A DNA stretch of 58,065 nt, taken from assembly GCA_011523945.1 (NCBI GenBank), contig WTFU01000130.1, positions 1 to 58,065 of the forward strand, read 5' to 3'. Positions 44,646 to 54,055 of this stretch are shown here, one piece after another (within the stretch, counting starts at the first letter, position 1; each line of letters begins with the position of its first letter). The notes beneath the pieces are model-generated. The model made no database searches, was not told where the DNA came from, and saw nothing but the letters and a program-made list of their open reading frames with translations. The DNA comes from Mariniblastus sp. (GTDB lineage Bacteria; Planctomycetota; Planctomycetia; Pirellulales; Pirellulaceae). The translations under genes and the position numbers were made by a program.

Positions 44646-45614
44646 TTAATACGTTGCTTTCACAAGATCTTGCGCAACGGCAATCAATGGAGGAGCGCAA
44701 TATAGCAGGATTGATGCAGTTGCAATGAGTCCACCAATGCCAATGACCGTAACTCGAGTACGTTCGTTTGCAATGTTGTCAAATTTAAGTGCGGCGGCAG
44801 TTGTGTAGTAAGCACGAGTTGAAATGAGTTTCATTTCATCAGTGGCAGAGGCGAGGGATGAAGTGAGTTCATTTCGAAAGCTGTTCTCGATGCCACTCAA
44901 GTCCATGCTTAAGCAAACGGCTTTGGCAGGTTCCAATTTCCCATTAATCAGTAACCGCGTCATTTCAACGACAGTGGCCGATGTGCGAAAGTTAATGTAG
45001 CGGGAGCCGCCAATTTGCATGGTAAGTTTTTGAATGCCACCAAAGATAAGCCATCCCATAAAAAGTAGGATAACCGTCGCGATTCCAAAGAATAAGACGT
45101 CTTGTGAAGTAGCGTGTTCGAAACTGGGAGGTGGTTCTTCCTGACTGGTTAACGCAATGTCCGCTCGTAAGTCGTCTACGACAGAAAGAACTTTTATTTT
45201 GAAAATGGTCAAGCTGACCAATGTTGCTATCAAAACTAAACAGAGATAATGCATCGGCCGACGAGTAACCTGTTTTATCTCAGCTTTGGCAGTGTTTTTG
45301 ACTGCTAGACAATCGAAGATGGGAGGAGTCTCATCGAGAATCTCGAACGCCCGAATGGCGGCTTGATAACGGATACTCAAAGACGGATCAGTTTGTCCGC
45401 GATTCGATTCTTTTTCAATGGCAACTTGCTGGTCACTCTTGAGCCGTTGCTGATTGGCATGCCATCGACTTAGTAGGTTTTCATCAGCAACACCATTAGT
45501 CGCGAGCTGTTGTTTCAGATTGATCTCGGTCTTATCGAAGATCGGAGCGTCGACCAGAATTGCGGCTCGCAAATCATCCCTAAATTGATCGATCTTGGTT
45601 TGATTCATAGTCAC
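44646..45614 (-). CDS. GspF-like inner-membrane protein, first copy
   Basis: 322 residues, the most divergent of the three. Membrane segments at about 120-140 (MHYLCLVLIATLVSLTIFKI), 175-195 (VLFFGIATVILLFMGWLIFG) and the C-terminus (GIGGLIATASILLYCAPPLI). The helical cytoplasmic part between, with VVEMTRLLINGKLEPAKAVC, resembles a T2SSF domain. Leads the operon. The GspF link is inferred from topology and position as well as this region. Confidence 0.68.
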   Translation of the reverse strand: MTMNQTKIDQFRDDLRAAILVDAPIFDKTEINLKQQLATNGVADENLLSRWHANQQRLKSDQQVAIEKESNRGQTDPSLSIRYQAAIRAFEILDETPPIFDCLAVKNTAKAEIKQVTRRPMHYLCLVLIATLVSLTIFKIKVLSVVDDLRADIALTSQEEPPPSFEHATSQDVLFFGIATVILLFMGWLIFGGIQKLTMQIGGSRYINFRTSATVVEMTRLLINGKLEPAKAVCLSMDLSGIENSFRNELTSSLASATDEMKLISTRAYYTTAAALKFDNIANERTRVTVIGIGGLIATASILLYCAPPLIAVAQDLVKATY

Positions 45615-46007
45615 GTTGGGTGGCGGTCGGAGAATCGAAAACGAATGTTAACATAAAATCTATCTTCATAAACGATGTTTCCCAACCTTCTGGGGTCGAG
45701 ATTTAAGAAAATAGGCCGCCTGATACTTTGCAGCCGACTTAAAAGGTGAAATCTATTACGGGAGGGGAAGAGTTGTAGATTATTTCAACTCATTTTTGCC
45801 CTGGTGATTTTGGCAATAAACCGTACTGATAAACAGGAAAGGGATTCAGTTTGACAGAGTGTTTTTGCGGCACCTTAGAATCAGTAACCAATGAAGGAAG
45901 TCGTCGAAGCGAGTTAAGGTGCTGGATGTGTTTGCTACTCTTACTGCGGCGCTATGGTGGATTGCCGACCCAGCTAAAAATTTTCAGTAAAGATGCACGG
46001 GCGCAGG
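45615..46007. other. Intergenic region between the pseudopilin operon and the spermidine-synthase-like gene
   Basis: About 390 bases, upstream of the GspF-like operon (minus strand). No gene seen. At its right edge an inverted repeat AGGTTAT-TTC-ATAACCT (46005-46021) overlaps the stop codon of the next gene and may help terminate it. Confidence 0.4.
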
Positions 46008-48263
46008 TTATTTCATAACCTCGATAAGGTTGCTGTACTGGTCCGTCCATTCAATTGGCGATCGGTACCAGTTGCGGGGGTCCTGAGAGATTGCCTGAAC
46101 ATCTTCGTCTTTGATGAAATCCTGGTTGTTGGTTAGAAGTATCCAATCGGATGAAGCCTCTTCCATTCCACTATCATCATCGGGTATGTATTCGATATAA
46201 ACCATTTCAAGATTGTGATGGCCTGCGATTCCGGCGACGACCGGGAATAGGTTTAAATAGCGATTGCTAATGTGTACCGCCACGATTCCGTTTGGGGCAA
46301 GATGTTTTTTGTAAACGTCAAATGCTTCGAGCGTTAGAAGGTGAGCTGGAATTCCATCGCCACTAAATGCGTCTAAAACAACTAAATTATATTTTTGGTC
46401 TTCCTCACGCTCCATTGCGATTCTTGCATCGGCAAGTGTCGTTTCTATTTTTCCTTTGCAGTCGTCGAGATACGAGAAAGTGTTTTTAGCGATTTTAATC
46501 ACGAGCGGATTTATCTCATAAAAATGAAAGTAGTCGCTCTCTCGGCTATAGATGGCCGTGGTTCCTGTCCCAAGGCCGACGACGCCGACGCGTAACGATT
46601 CGTTGTTGTTCTGAAGGTGTTTAAAGGCGGCGCCCAAACCACTGGTGTTCGCGTAGTAAGTTGTGGGTTGGGTGCGCAGTTCAGGGTCAGTGAACTGAAA
46701 TCCGTGGAAAGTATTTCCGTGATACAATCCATAGCCCTGTAGTTCACTGTCACCAAAGTTCTCTATGTCGACGCGAAGTGTTCCATAAAAATTTCGATAT
46801 TTGGCAAACGTATCTTCATTCACCCCGCTCCATTCACACTTGAGAATAATGACTGTGAGATAGAGGCCAATGACGGCGCAGGCAATTCTAGTGCCGGTCG
46901 ATGCCGGCAGTTTTTTGTGAAATCCAGTTTGGCAAATTATCCAGAGGGTGAGTGTCAGGCCAAGGATCAGCGTCAGTGGAGTTTCGAAGAACGTTTTGAA
47001 AAAGTATGGGCAAAGGATGGCGACAGTCATGCCACCCATCGCTCCGCCAGTCGCCATTGCCATGTAAAAACTAGTGAGCCGATTAGCCGCTGGTTTATTT
47101 CGAACAAGTTCGCCGTGTGCGATCATGCAGATGAAGAATAAAGAGGCCAATGCAAAACTGGATTGAACCAAAACGTCATACTCGTAATCACCAATCGACA
47201 GTTCAAGGCCCAGATTATCAAACAACGCATCAAATCGCTCAGTCAGTTTTTCATTCTTTAGTGAAGCGAAGGCGAAAATGCTAACGAGGCTCGCGATGGC
47301 CCAGGCATGGCGGTTGTACCATTGGGGACGATCGAAATTAATGATGAAAGTAACGAGGTAAAGGCTCAGAGGGAGGACCCACATCAGCGGTGAAACCGTG
47401 AGTTCCTGGCTCAGGTAGTTAGAGATGGAGAGAAGTGTGAAAGAGCCGATCGCGGATAGTGAAATCCAGACGAGCCAATTAGTGAAGGTGACTTTCGATT
47501 CATCCTCGTTTGTGGTGTCGTTTAATCGTGTATCGGATTCGGGAATGAGTGGGTCATTATTCGTTCGAAGAATGATCACGGTCATTAACCCCGTGAATAC
47601 GCCAAAGGTTACCAAGCCCGCAGACCAAGCGTAAGCTTGTAAGGTACTGCTCATCGTTGGTTCTATGAGGAATGGAAAACTCAGCAGAGCTACAAGTGAG
47701 CCGGCATTGGATAAAGCGTATAGCCGATAAGGGGTTCTTCCAGGAAGCTTTGCTGCGTACCAAGCCTGAAAAAGGGGGGCTGTTGAAGAAAGCAAAAAGT
47801 AAGGCAAGCCAATTGTTGAAATGAGAACCCAGAGTATTCGTAAAATTGGGAAGGTGCCGTCAATCGGTTTTGCAGAATCGGCGGGGATGATTGGAAGGAA
47901 TAGTAAAGAGGCAAATACCAGTCCGAGATGCGCAATGGCTTGCCCTTTGATTGACAGCAACCGGTTGATTGAGAATGCATAAGCGTAACCGGCAAGCAGC
48001 GTTAGCTGAAAAAACATCAGACAGGCTGTCCAGACCGCGGGGCTACCGCCAAACCACGGGAGGATCATCTTTGAGAAAACAGGCTGTATTTGAAAGACCA
48101 GAAACGCCGAGAGCAGAATTGCAATTGCGCACCAGATGCTAAATAACAACGCGACTTTAGAATCCTTTTGAGGATTTGTGATTAGATCCTCGGCAAGTCG
48201 ACTATCAGGGATTGCGTGAACATCTTTATCGAGTGACTTTGAAGAGCTATTTGGGTCAGCCAT
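46008..48263 (-). CDS. Membrane-fused spermidine-synthase-like protein
   Basis: 751 residues. The N-terminal about 480 residues hold a dozen or so membrane segments with the typical FLVFQIQPVFSKMILPWFGG and SPAVWTACLMFFQLTLLAGY. The C-terminal part is a Rossmann methyltransferase-like spermidine-synthase domain: RVGVVGLGTGTTAIYSRESD, FHFYEINPLVIKIAKNTFSY and NLVVLDAFSGDGIPAHLLTL. Such fused MFS-spermidine synthase proteins are common in planctomycetes, but their substrate is generally unproven. It has no close functional neighbours. Confidence 0.9.
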   Translation of the reverse strand: MADPNSSSKSLDKDVHAIPDSRLAEDLITNPQKDSKVALLFSIWCAIAILLSAFLVFQIQPVFSKMILPWFGGSPAVWTACLMFFQLTLLAGYAYAFSINRLLSIKGQAIAHLGLVFASLLFLPIIPADSAKPIDGTFPILRILWVLISTIGLPYFLLSSTAPLFQAWYAAKLPGRTPYRLYALSNAGSLVALLSFPFLIEPTMSSTLQAYAWSAGLVTFGVFTGLMTVIILRTNNDPLIPESDTRLNDTTNEDESKVTFTNWLVWISLSAIGSFTLLSISNYLSQELTVSPLMWVLPLSLYLVTFIINFDRPQWYNRHAWAIASLVSIFAFASLKNEKLTERFDALFDNLGLELSIGDYEYDVLVQSSFALASLFFICMIAHGELVRNKPAANRLTSFYMAMATGGAMGGMTVAILCPYFFKTFFETPLTLILGLTLTLWIICQTGFHKKLPASTGTRIACAVIGLYLTVIILKCEWSGVNEDTFAKYRNFYGTLRVDIENFGDSELQGYGLYHGNTFHGFQFTDPELRTQPTTYYANTSGLGAAFKHLQNNNESLRVGVVGLGTGTTAIYSRESDYFHFYEINPLVIKIAKNTFSYLDDCKGKIETTLADARIAMEREEDQKYNLVVLDAFSGDGIPAHLLTLEAFDVYKKHLAPNGIVAVHISNRYLNLFPVVAGIAGHHNLEMVYIEYIPDDDSGMEEASSDWILLTNNQDFIKDEDVQAISQDPRNWYRSPIEWTDQYSNLIEVMK

Positions 48264-48583
48264 TTTTAAATTTTCAGTTGAGACTAGAAGAGGAGCACAT
48301 CTCGTTAGAAACTATTGACCCTGAATTGACGTAATGAGTTGGCAATGGGAGCTAAATCACTCAACGACTTGATGTTTTTCCGCATCATTTTCGGTATTAT
48401 CGAATATGTGGTTGGTGTGGTCTAGAGCTGCCGCGATGTGGACGGGAGGCAGTCTTAACTTAAGTGTTATTATGTTTTAAACGTTGTTGCAACTGCCGTC
48501 AGCAAACTCAGCTGCTGGAAAGTTTGAAGTGCCGTTTCGATCTCCTTTTTAATTTCTGCTGCGCAAGATGAGATGGGCTGTTT
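48264..48583. other. Divergent intergenic region upstream of the kinase gene
   Basis: About 320 bases between two divergent genes. It should hold both promoters. No strong hairpin, repeat or short gene seen. Confidence 0.4.
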
Positions 48584-50767
48584 GTGAATACTACTAACGA
48601 TGAATTTGAAAAAACGCTTGATGCTTCTCCTGGTGAGCTCGAGGAGGTAACCGTTGCTCGCGCGCTGGGCGATACGTCCAGTAAAAATTTAGCCGAGCTT
48701 GCTGGAGCGTCGGCTGATGCGATCCGTCCACTGGAAGGCCGCTTTGCCCTCGTTTCGAGATTAGGCCAGGGCGGGATGGGCGAAGTATTTGCTGCGCGAG
48801 ACGGTATGTTGAATCGCGAAGTTGCTGTGAAGGTCCTTTCGAGTGAAGCTGAAGTAGGTTTGGCTCGCTTTGTACGTGAAGCGCAAGTCACTGCGCAGCT
48901 TTCCCATCCGAATGTAATTCCCGTTTATGGGCTGGAGGAGACGAATCAGGGGAGCCCCGCGCTGACAATGAAGTTGATCCGCGGAATTACATTTGCAGAG
49001 TATATAAAACAATGCTCAGCCGTGTTGGGTACTTCCGACTATGACCACGAACGGCACGGTCAGATTGGTCGTATTGAACACTTTTTGAGAGTTTGTGATG
49101 CGATTTCCTACAGTCACAGTCGCGGGGTAATCCACCGTGACTTGAAACCCGACAATTTGATGATTGGTGCTTATGGTGAAGTGTATGTCATGGATTGGGG
49201 GATTGCGCGTCTGCTGGATGAGCCGGATGATGAATCCGCCAGCGGCGGTTTGGAGGCGAAAGCCGGATTAGCTGATATTTCAACCGTCAACGACGGTATG
49301 AAAACGCAAGTGGGCGCGATGATGGGAACGCCAAGGTATATGTCTCCCGAGCAGGCAATTGGAAAAAATGTGGGCCCCAAAAGCGATCAGTTTTCCCTCG
49401 GCATGGTCTTATTTGAAATGCTCACATTTACCGCCCCACGTGAAATAGAAAATATGAGTGAATTACTGGACAAAGTTCCCGCCGGAATTCGCGATTCTTT
49501 TCCCAAAGCGAAACAAAGTGAAACCGTATCCCTTGCATTACAGGCAATTGTTGATCGAGCGACGTCGAAAGATCCTTCGGATCGCTATGCTTCTGTCCAG
49601 AGTTTTTCAGACGACTTGCGACGATACGTTCATGGCGAGGAAGTCCATGCAAGGCCTGATAATTTGGTTCGATCGGTGTGGCGTCGGGTGCAGCGTCATC
49701 CCGTCGCGGTCATGTTGACACTGTTGATTGTTATTTCAATGGCCGCGGCCATTTCGACAATCAGCTTGTATCGTGGACTCGAAGCCGAGCGTATTTCTTC
49801 GACGCGTGGACAGACACTCGCCGACTTAGTTGCGACGGTTAATCAGAGAGTGCATGAGTTCGATTCCTTACTATTCCGGGTGGAAGGCTTGTTGGAGGGG
49901 ATTTCGACATCTAGTCGTGAACAGCTTGAGCACGCGCCGGTTGAGCCCTATCGAATTATTGAACCTGCGGATCTAAAAGGGGCGAATCCCCCGGAGGATA
50001 TCGTTGAGGTTCAACGATATCAGCAGCGGGCGAGTTTTGATCATTGTGTTGTTGTTTTGGCTCCTGACGTTAAGATGCCTGAAGTGCAGGATCAAGTGTT
50101 TCAATTAGGAGGATTGCAGTACGTCTTGCGTGATGCGGCTTTACGCAGTGCGCGTATCGACGCGAGCGAGCTTGATAAAAGTCAAGCGGATACAATTCTC
50201 AGAGAGGGAACTCCAATCCACTGGGCATACGTTGGACTTGAAAATGGGGTGATGATTAATTATCCCGCAAATGAAAAATACCCGCCTGACTACGATCCTC
50301 GGAAAAGGCCTTGGTATGTTTCGAACCTTTCAAAACACGGCGCGATCTGGGGGGATATTTATCCCGATGCATCAGGGACAGGTTATTTAATGCCCTGTAA
50401 TCAGCCGATCTATGATCGAGCTGGCAAGTTACTGGGAGTGGCTGGCCTCGATATTTCAATGGATACCGTCATTGATGAGATGGACATTCCGGAAATTGCC
50501 GGTGTGAAAGAAACGTGGTTGCTGGATGATGCAGGACGAGTCCTGGTTAGTTCAGAAGAGAAAGGGCGTAAGTCGGCGCTTTCCATGAGCGGAAATAAAA
50601 CGAAGGCACTTGGCGTATTGGGGATTCCAGAACTTGAGACTCACGCGAGGAAGGGGACGACCTCGGGTTTTGTCGTCGACGACAGTGACGTACTGGTTTT
50701 CGCTCGATTTAAAGCATTGCCCTGGATTTTAGTTGCTCGAGTGGATGCCCTTCTACACGATCTCTAG
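48584..50767 (+). CDS. Ser/Thr protein kinase with Cache-type extracytoplasmic sensor
   Basis: 727 residues, GTG start. Kinase domain about 54-350: nucleotide loop GQGGMG (61-66), Lys83 in VAVKVL, catalytic HRDLKPDN (Asp186), metal-binding DWG (Asp204) in place of DFG, and GTPRYMSPEQ. One membrane helix at about 373-396 is followed by an extracytoplasmic sensor with the Cache-type stretch YDPRKRPWYV, then PIYDRAGKLLGVAGLDISMD. The layout is unusual: Pkn kinases often carry WD40 or TPR domains, whereas Cache domains are typical of chemoreceptors and histidine kinases. It probably reports a small ligand; no target is known. Confidence 0.93.
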   Translation: MNTTNDEFEKTLDASPGELEEVTVARALGDTSSKNLAELAGASADAIRPLEGRFALVSRLGQGGMGEVFAARDGMLNREVAVKVLSSEAEVGLARFVREAQVTAQLSHPNVIPVYGLEETNQGSPALTMKLIRGITFAEYIKQCSAVLGTSDYDHERHGQIGRIEHFLRVCDAISYSHSRGVIHRDLKPDNLMIGAYGEVYVMDWGIARLLDEPDDESASGGLEAKAGLADISTVNDGMKTQVGAMMGTPRYMSPEQAIGKNVGPKSDQFSLGMVLFEMLTFTAPREIENMSELLDKVPAGIRDSFPKAKQSETVSLALQAIVDRATSKDPSDRYASVQSFSDDLRRYVHGEEVHARPDNLVRSVWRRVQRHPVAVMLTLLIVISMAAAISTISLYRGLEAERISSTRGQTLADLVATVNQRVHEFDSLLFRVEGLLEGISTSSREQLEHAPVEPYRIIEPADLKGANPPEDIVEVQRYQQRASFDHCVVVLAPDVKMPEVQDQVFQLGGLQYVLRDAALRSARIDASELDKSQADTILREGTPIHWAYVGLENGVMINYPANEKYPPDYDPRKRPWYVSNLSKHGAIWGDIYPDASGTGYLMPCNQPIYDRAGKLLGVAGLDISMDTVIDEMDIPEIAGVKETWLLDDAGRVLVSSEEKGRKSALSMSGNKTKALGVLGIPELETHARKGTTSGFVVDDSDVLVFARFKALPWILVARVDALLHDL

Positions 50768-51123
50768 ACAAGGAACCAAGCTTAATAGCCCACAGAATGG
50801 ATGCTTTACGACTAATGTCGGGTGAAACATCGAGCATTTGACATCGAGAATTTGAATACGCTATCGACGATTGTCAGGCAATCTTTCCCGTTGATAGTAA
50901 AGATACATGGAAGCCTCTCCAGGTTCGATTGGACTTGTTTCTATTTGTTCGAAAACGTTTTATCTCAAGCGTAAAAAGTCTCGAAGTGTCGATAGAATTG
51001 GGTGAACAAACAGCGCTTAAACTCATCCGTGCCGATTGGCTTCAATTATTTAATTCAACTCGCGACAAACTATAAAATTCTGTATGTTCAGGTTTTAGGC
51101 AGATACTCAACGGGTTCGTAAAC
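50768..51123. other. Intergenic region upstream of the candidate selenoprotein
   Basis: About 355 bases with no supported gene. AT-rich near the right end (51040-51085), which would suit a promoter, e.g. ACTATAAAAT at about 51069, but no convincing -35 partner at normal spacing was found. Confidence 0.35.
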
Positions 51124-52494
51124 ATGGCTTTTTTTAAAACAGTTCCCAATTTGCCCGACATGGAAAAGGCGAGAATTGAGCACGCCCTGCAGCGTTTAGC
51201 CGATTGTCTGGGGGCGGAGAAATTTCTCCTGCCTTATCAAAGTCTCCATTCCATGGTTGGTATTTTTCAAGCCCCCGAGCAAATTGTTGAATTTGTTGGT
51301 GACCACTTGGCTTTCGATGTGACTGATATTCAGCTTGTTGTTGAACCGCAGGTGCTGAAAAAATCTGGCGGCGGTGGCTGAGGGGGAGGATCTTGTGAAG
51401 GACTCGGTAGTTTGCCGGGCGAGTATGATCCTGAAACGCGACAAATTACCTTAACGACGGAGTTAAGCGATGAACCTGTATTAACCACAGCAGCCGTTGT
51501 GCATCACGTGGTTCGAGATTTGTTATGTCAGCAGAGATTTGAATATCATCACCTGCCTGAATATGTTGATTTGGCAGTGGTGGGTATTGGCCTCGGTGTG
51601 CCGTTGAGCCAGATTAATTTGGTCAATGAAAAAGGGCTGTTTTGGGATACGACAGAATGGGAGACATTCCCGCGTCCTTTTCTTGATCAACAAGATCTTG
51701 CGTATGCGTTGGCGCTGTCGGCTTGGGTTCGCGGTGAGACGTCGTGGTCATGGTTGGATGCTGTACCTTCGGTGATTAAGAAGCCAGCGCAGAAATCTCT
51801 GAAATATCTTTCAAAAACAAACGACTCTTTTTTTCGCCCCCAAGAAGTCAGGGCTGCTAAGTTAACGCAGGGTCAAAATGCCTGGCTTGAGACCGTCGCT
51901 CAACATTCGATCAGTGAGCAAATCATTGGCCTGCGTTATTTGCAGGTGACGAGCGACAGTGATACACGGCAGTTGGCCGCTCTCCTTGATAAACTGCGCT
52001 CTGACAACCCTGCAGTTTTGTTAAATGCAATCAATAATGCGGGAGCAATGAAGAAGGCGAATGCTGGAGTCGTCGATGAGTTGAATTTGTTACTCGAAAA
52101 CCGGAACGATCAGATTCGAGCCAAGGCGATGTTTGCACTTACCCGCTTGGCGGCGGTTGACGAAGGAGTAATTAAATTCGCGATAAAGATGCTCGAGAGT
52201 CACTCCAAGTTTGTCATTTACGCAGGTTTGTTAGGTCTCTCCTCGGTCAGCGATGTGCCGAGTTCCGTTTTTCCTGCGGCAAATCGAGCGTTTATTCGTT
52301 CCCTTCAAACCTGTGATTACGAATTCGTCGGCCTCTTCGTGTCAGCCTTCCAGCAGTGGGTTGATGATCCAGAAATCTATCTGAAAAATTTGTTGCAGGA
52401 AGATAGTCCAGAGTATTTCGAAATTGCTATGGAGGCATTGACGAGTGCACGAGAACGACTGGTCGAATTAAGCACAGAGTCAATAGAAATCTAA
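51124..52494 (+). CDS. Candidate selenoprotein of unknown function, TGA read as selenocysteine (residue 86)
   Basis: Two open frames (51124-51381 and from 51412 to 52494) lie in the same phase, separated only by TGA at 51379-51381. Read through, the joined protein has 456 residues. The TGA lies in a Gly run with Cys six residues later (GGGG-U-GGGSC), a plausible redox or metal-binding U-x4-C pair. A hairpin of bacterial SECIS type follows (separate entry). The N-terminal domain (PNLPDMEKARIEHALQRLAD, SLHSMVGIFQAPEQIVEFVG) and the C-terminal helical repeats (about 270-440, HEAT-like, e.g. NRNDQIRAKAMFALTRLAAV) are soluble. A middle part, VVHHVVRDLLCQQRFEYHHL, loosely resembles a zincin-like helix but has no HExxH. 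Alternative: a nonsense mutation. The clean frame on both sides argues against decay. Confidence 0.7.
51387..51432 (+). promoter_or_regulatory. SECIS-like hairpin downstream of an in-frame TGA
   Basis: Starting 6 bases after the TGA, AGGATC (51387-51392) pairs with GATCCT (51427-51432), and an inner stem ACTCG (51402-51406) pairs with CGAGT (51420-51424). The 13-base apical loop begins with G at 51407, 25 bases after the TGA. Bacterial SECIS elements are known to sit immediately after the UGA in the coding region, with an apical loop roughly 16-37 bases downstream and a G in its first two positions. The fit is good; base pairs were found by eye. Confidence 0.65.
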
Positions 52495-52509
52495 TTGGTT
52501 AAAGTAAAG

Positions 52510-52529
52510 ATTTTCGATTGATCGAGAAT
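52510..52529. terminator. Hairpin between the candidate selenoprotein and the CotH gene
   Basis: ATTTTCGAT and ATCGAGAAT pair with a single G-U, in the 41-base gap between two convergent genes, so it may terminate both transcripts. Confidence 0.45.
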
Positions 52530-52535
52530 ACCGCG

Positions 52536-53891
52536 TTAACGTCGCCGCGAGAGCGAGACTCCTTTATCGGTTCCGTCTAATTGAGATTTAACCGATTCAA
52601 TTCGCTGTCTTACAAATGGTTTGATCGCGAAGGTTTTACGTCCCACAGCCAGGTTTCGTCCGTTGGCATCGCCTTCGATTCCCATTTCAAACGAATCTAA
52701 CGCACTCGTCCCAAGTTGTTGAATTACGGGGGTGAGCGCATTTTTATACTCATCGATTTGTGCAAACAACAGTTTTTCGGTAAACGCTTTTTCCATTAAA
52801 TCGGCTAAAGCGTTGCGGTAGACTTTGGGAAATTCTTCCGTTTCAAAAAGGCGCTCTAGCAATTTTCGTCGTGCGACCCACGGACGGTTGATTTCCCATT
52901 TGACAAGCTGCTCACACGGGGCGAAAAGGGTAAAGGTCCCGAATGCTTCATTGACATCCCAAGGTAGTAGTTTCAAACGGTCTTGCGGGCTATTAAGTAA
53001 TAAGTAGTAGTTGTGGGGCATGCCAATGTAGCTGTCGATGTTGCCAAGCAAACTCGTAGCAGCCAAGTATCCGGCCAATGTTTCCAAATCAACATAGTCT
53101 TGGATTTTATCAGTAAACTCTTGGTCATCAGCATGTTCAATCAACCGGATGATTTCTGTGAAGCGTTGGATTGTTTGTGAGTTCGTTTTTCCAATTTTAA
53201 TGTTGTACTGCTGGTACGCCTTGAGATCCTCTCCTAAATAAACCCAGTCGTCGAGCGATTCCGGTTTCGTCAAAATACTCTGTTGAGGGTCGCCCTGGAG
53301 GGTTTCCTTTAAATATCGTTCGTCCAACTGTTCGATCAGGACATAGACTCCAAGCGGCTTTTTATCGGCAATACCCTCGACAGAAAGAACGACATTGGCC
53401 CACCCAGTTTTTGGTGTTGGCAACCCGGCGGCTCGATACACTTCGTAGGCCAGTTTCTCTTTCATGTAAGCGGGGTCAAGGAATGCATTGGAGAGATTCA
53501 GTTTGGTTCGACCATGCAATTTTTGCCCTTTGATGAATCGATTCGTATCGATCTTGAATGGTTTTTTAAGGCTGTTTCGAGAAGAGCGATAAGAAGAGTT
53601 TCCTTTGAATCGCAGGCCAGCATCCGGAAATAGCTGCCCATCAATGGTGATTTCAGATTTGGCATAGTCGAATTCATTGGCGAAGTCTAATCGCCCTTTT
53701 CCACGGGCATTGTTATTTCGTTTGGGTTGCATGGTTTCCCATGACTCACGTGAGATTTTTATTTCAATTTGTAAGACGTGGTTGTCATCGTAAACTGATT
53801 TCCAAAATGCATCATCGTCCTGGGCAAAAGTTAAAAGGACAGGAGCGATTGTTGATAAAAAGAGTGATATGCAGATGGTGTAGCCGTTCAC
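52536..53891 (-). CDS. CotH kinase-like secreted protein
   Basis: 451 residues with a signal peptide (NGYTICISLFLSTIAPVLLT ending FAQ). The CotH fold is recognised from SEITIDGQLFPDAGLRFKGN, KKPFKIDTNRFIKGQKLHGR, LNLSNAFLDPAYMKEKLAYE and, near the active site, KLLPWDVNEAFGTF, which contains the Asp typical of this atypical kinase family. Bacterial CotH phosphorylates spore-coat proteins; in planctomycetes many CotH-like proteins are secreted and of unknown substrate. Single gene. Confidence 0.9.
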   Translation of the reverse strand: MNGYTICISLFLSTIAPVLLTFAQDDDAFWKSVYDDNHVLQIEIKISRESWETMQPKRNNNARGKGRLDFANEFDYAKSEITIDGQLFPDAGLRFKGNSSYRSSRNSLKKPFKIDTNRFIKGQKLHGRTKLNLSNAFLDPAYMKEKLAYEVYRAAGLPTPKTGWANVVLSVEGIADKKPLGVYVLIEQLDERYLKETLQGDPQQSILTKPESLDDWVYLGEDLKAYQQYNIKIGKTNSQTIQRFTEIIRLIEHADDQEFTDKIQDYVDLETLAGYLAATSLLGNIDSYIGMPHNYYLLLNSPQDRLKLLPWDVNEAFGTFTLFAPCEQLVKWEINRPWVARRKLLERLFETEEFPKVYRNALADLMEKAFTEKLLFAQIDEYKNALTPVIQQLGTSALDSFEMGIEGDANGRNLAVGRKTFAIKPFVRQRIESVKSQLDGTDKGVSLSRRR

Positions 53892-54055
53892 TTTGGAACC
53901 TATCGTTAGCGTGGCATGTGGGAAAGGGAAAGCACGAGCAGTCAGAATAGCAAATTACCCAGTTGGAGTCTGCAACTCAGTGATGCCAGTTGAGGGAAAG
54001 TCAACGCAATTTTACTGCACGCAATTTACTGAATACTTGAGTCCGGATAAGGGTT

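Noticed and set aside
51124..51381. Interpretation of the upper frame as a separate 85-residue gene followed by an independent gene
   Set aside because: The two frames are in phase with only one TGA between them, the first in-frame start of the lower part would lie inside the hairpin, and the Gly-rich linker continues through the TGA.
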